Of a DNA stretch of 22,500 bases, positions 17,561-22,500 are shown in pieces. Positions within the stretch are counted from its first letter, which is position 1; every line of letters begins with the position of its first letter. This stretch comes from Armadillidium nasatum. Lineage: Eukaryota > Arthropoda > Malacostraca > Isopoda > Armadillidiidae. The position numbers and the translations under genes were made by a program. The notes under the pieces are model-generated. The model saw nothing but the letters and a program-made list of their open reading frames with translations, was not told the DNA's origin and searched no databases. The DNA lies in contig SEYY01006703.1 in NCBI GenBank assembly GCA_009176605.1, forward strand, positions 15,001-37,500, in the 5' to 3' direction.

Positions 17561-17668
17561 AATTCTAAACTCTCTAATTTCATAATCTCGTCTTTGAGGA
17601 AAACTCGTGAGAAATTTTGTTCACCCAATAATTAACAGCTACGCTCTTTCTTACATGCACTCCATTAG

Positions 17669-17885
<217 letters not shown>

Positions 17886-18029
17886 CTGAACTCATAAAGG
17901 TTGAAACTAGATTGAAATATTCAATGATCATAAAATTTAGGCTCTTTGCTATCTGTAATACCTAGTTATTTTTTAGTCCCGTTGCCAAACAAAACTGTTG
18001 ATAGGTGATACAGGGTTGGTGCCACCAAG

Positions 18030-21316
<3,287 letters not shown>

Positions 21317-21334
21317 TTTATTCTTCTGTTTAAA

Positions 21335-21401
21335 AATCTGGTTTCGGTATCGGTATCGGTCATTTTTTTGCCTATAACTTACCGATACTTCACTCCAAAC
21401 C
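21335..21401. mobile_element. Possible hAT-like end with GGTATC repeats (right)
   Basis: TTTCGGTATCGGTATCGGTC, then CCGATACTTCACTCCAAACC just before a TA tract. It is the inverse of the hexamer-bearing segment at 17799-17885, including a TGGAG(C/T)GA word near the end. Exact ends and any target duplication cannot be fixed inside TA repeats. Confidence 0.4.
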
Positions 21402-22312
<911 letters not shown>

Positions 22313-22362
<50 letters not shown>

Positions 22363-22388
22363 TATATAATATATATAATATATATATA

Positions 22389-22456
<68 letters not shown>
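22313..22456. repeat. Poly-A tract (46 A) followed by (TA)n
   Basis: A pure A run at 22313-22358 passes into about 97 bases of TA with slips near 22368, 22377 and 22396. This could be a retrotransposon tail, but no retrotransposon was recognised directly upstream. Confidence 0.9.
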
Positions 22457-22461
<5 letters not shown>

Positions 22462-22500
22462 TCTTTTACTTTCTTTTTCCTTCTTGTTTTCTTTCATCTT

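Noticed and set aside
22313..22358. Poly-A tail of a processed pseudogene or LINE
   Set aside because: No coding remnant or known LINE or SINE 3' end was found directly upstream, so it is listed only as a repeat.

Overview
The window looks like repeat-dense, non-coding nuclear DNA of an animal, most likely an arthropod. I see no host exons and nothing bacterial or organellar. The transposon types (mariner, a rosa-like DD41D element, hAT, APE-type LINEs, tRNA-derived SINEs) and about 2.6 kb of (TA)n in roughly twenty long tracts would suit a crustacean such as an isopod or decapod. That guess rests on general resemblance and was not tested.

Layout. 1-1705 and 3190-4180: decayed plus-strand copies of a LINE (RT and C-terminal region), the first split by a (CT)n(TA)n tract. 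2200-3190 and 4350-5970: AT-rich DNA with tRNA-like SINE pieces and a small inverted-repeat element near 4.9 kb. 5979-9957: two copies, in opposite orientation, of a composite unit: a short hAT-like element full of CCGCAT repeats, a (TA)n tract, a dead LINE RT fragment, a (TA)n tract and a second short element. The left composite is bracketed by a perfect 8-bp duplication (TTTCACAG), so the composite itself probably transposed. 10479-11476: the longest (TA)n tract and a LINE 3' fragment. 11696-16482: a three-level nest. A mariner (DD34D) pseudogene is split at its second catalytic Asp codon by a hAT element (CAGGG ends, 6/8-matching 8-bp duplication). The hAT in turn holds a (TA)n tract into which a 1.3-kb rosa-like element with an uninterrupted 361-residue DD41D transposase has inserted. 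16.6-17.0 kb: a heavily decayed RT of another LINE type. 17.8-21.4 kb: a long decayed LINE (endonuclease, RT, 3' end), possibly enclosed by the ends of another hAT-like element. The rest is microsatellite and unassigned AT-rich sequence.

How the parts relate. The only gene that looks able to make its protein is the DD41D transposase at 14563-15648. Everything else coding is broken. Two ideas link the parts: (TA)n tracts adjoin LINE ends and act as TA target sites for mariner-type insertion, and short hAT-like elements with tandem hexamers may have carried a LINE fragment between them as cargo.
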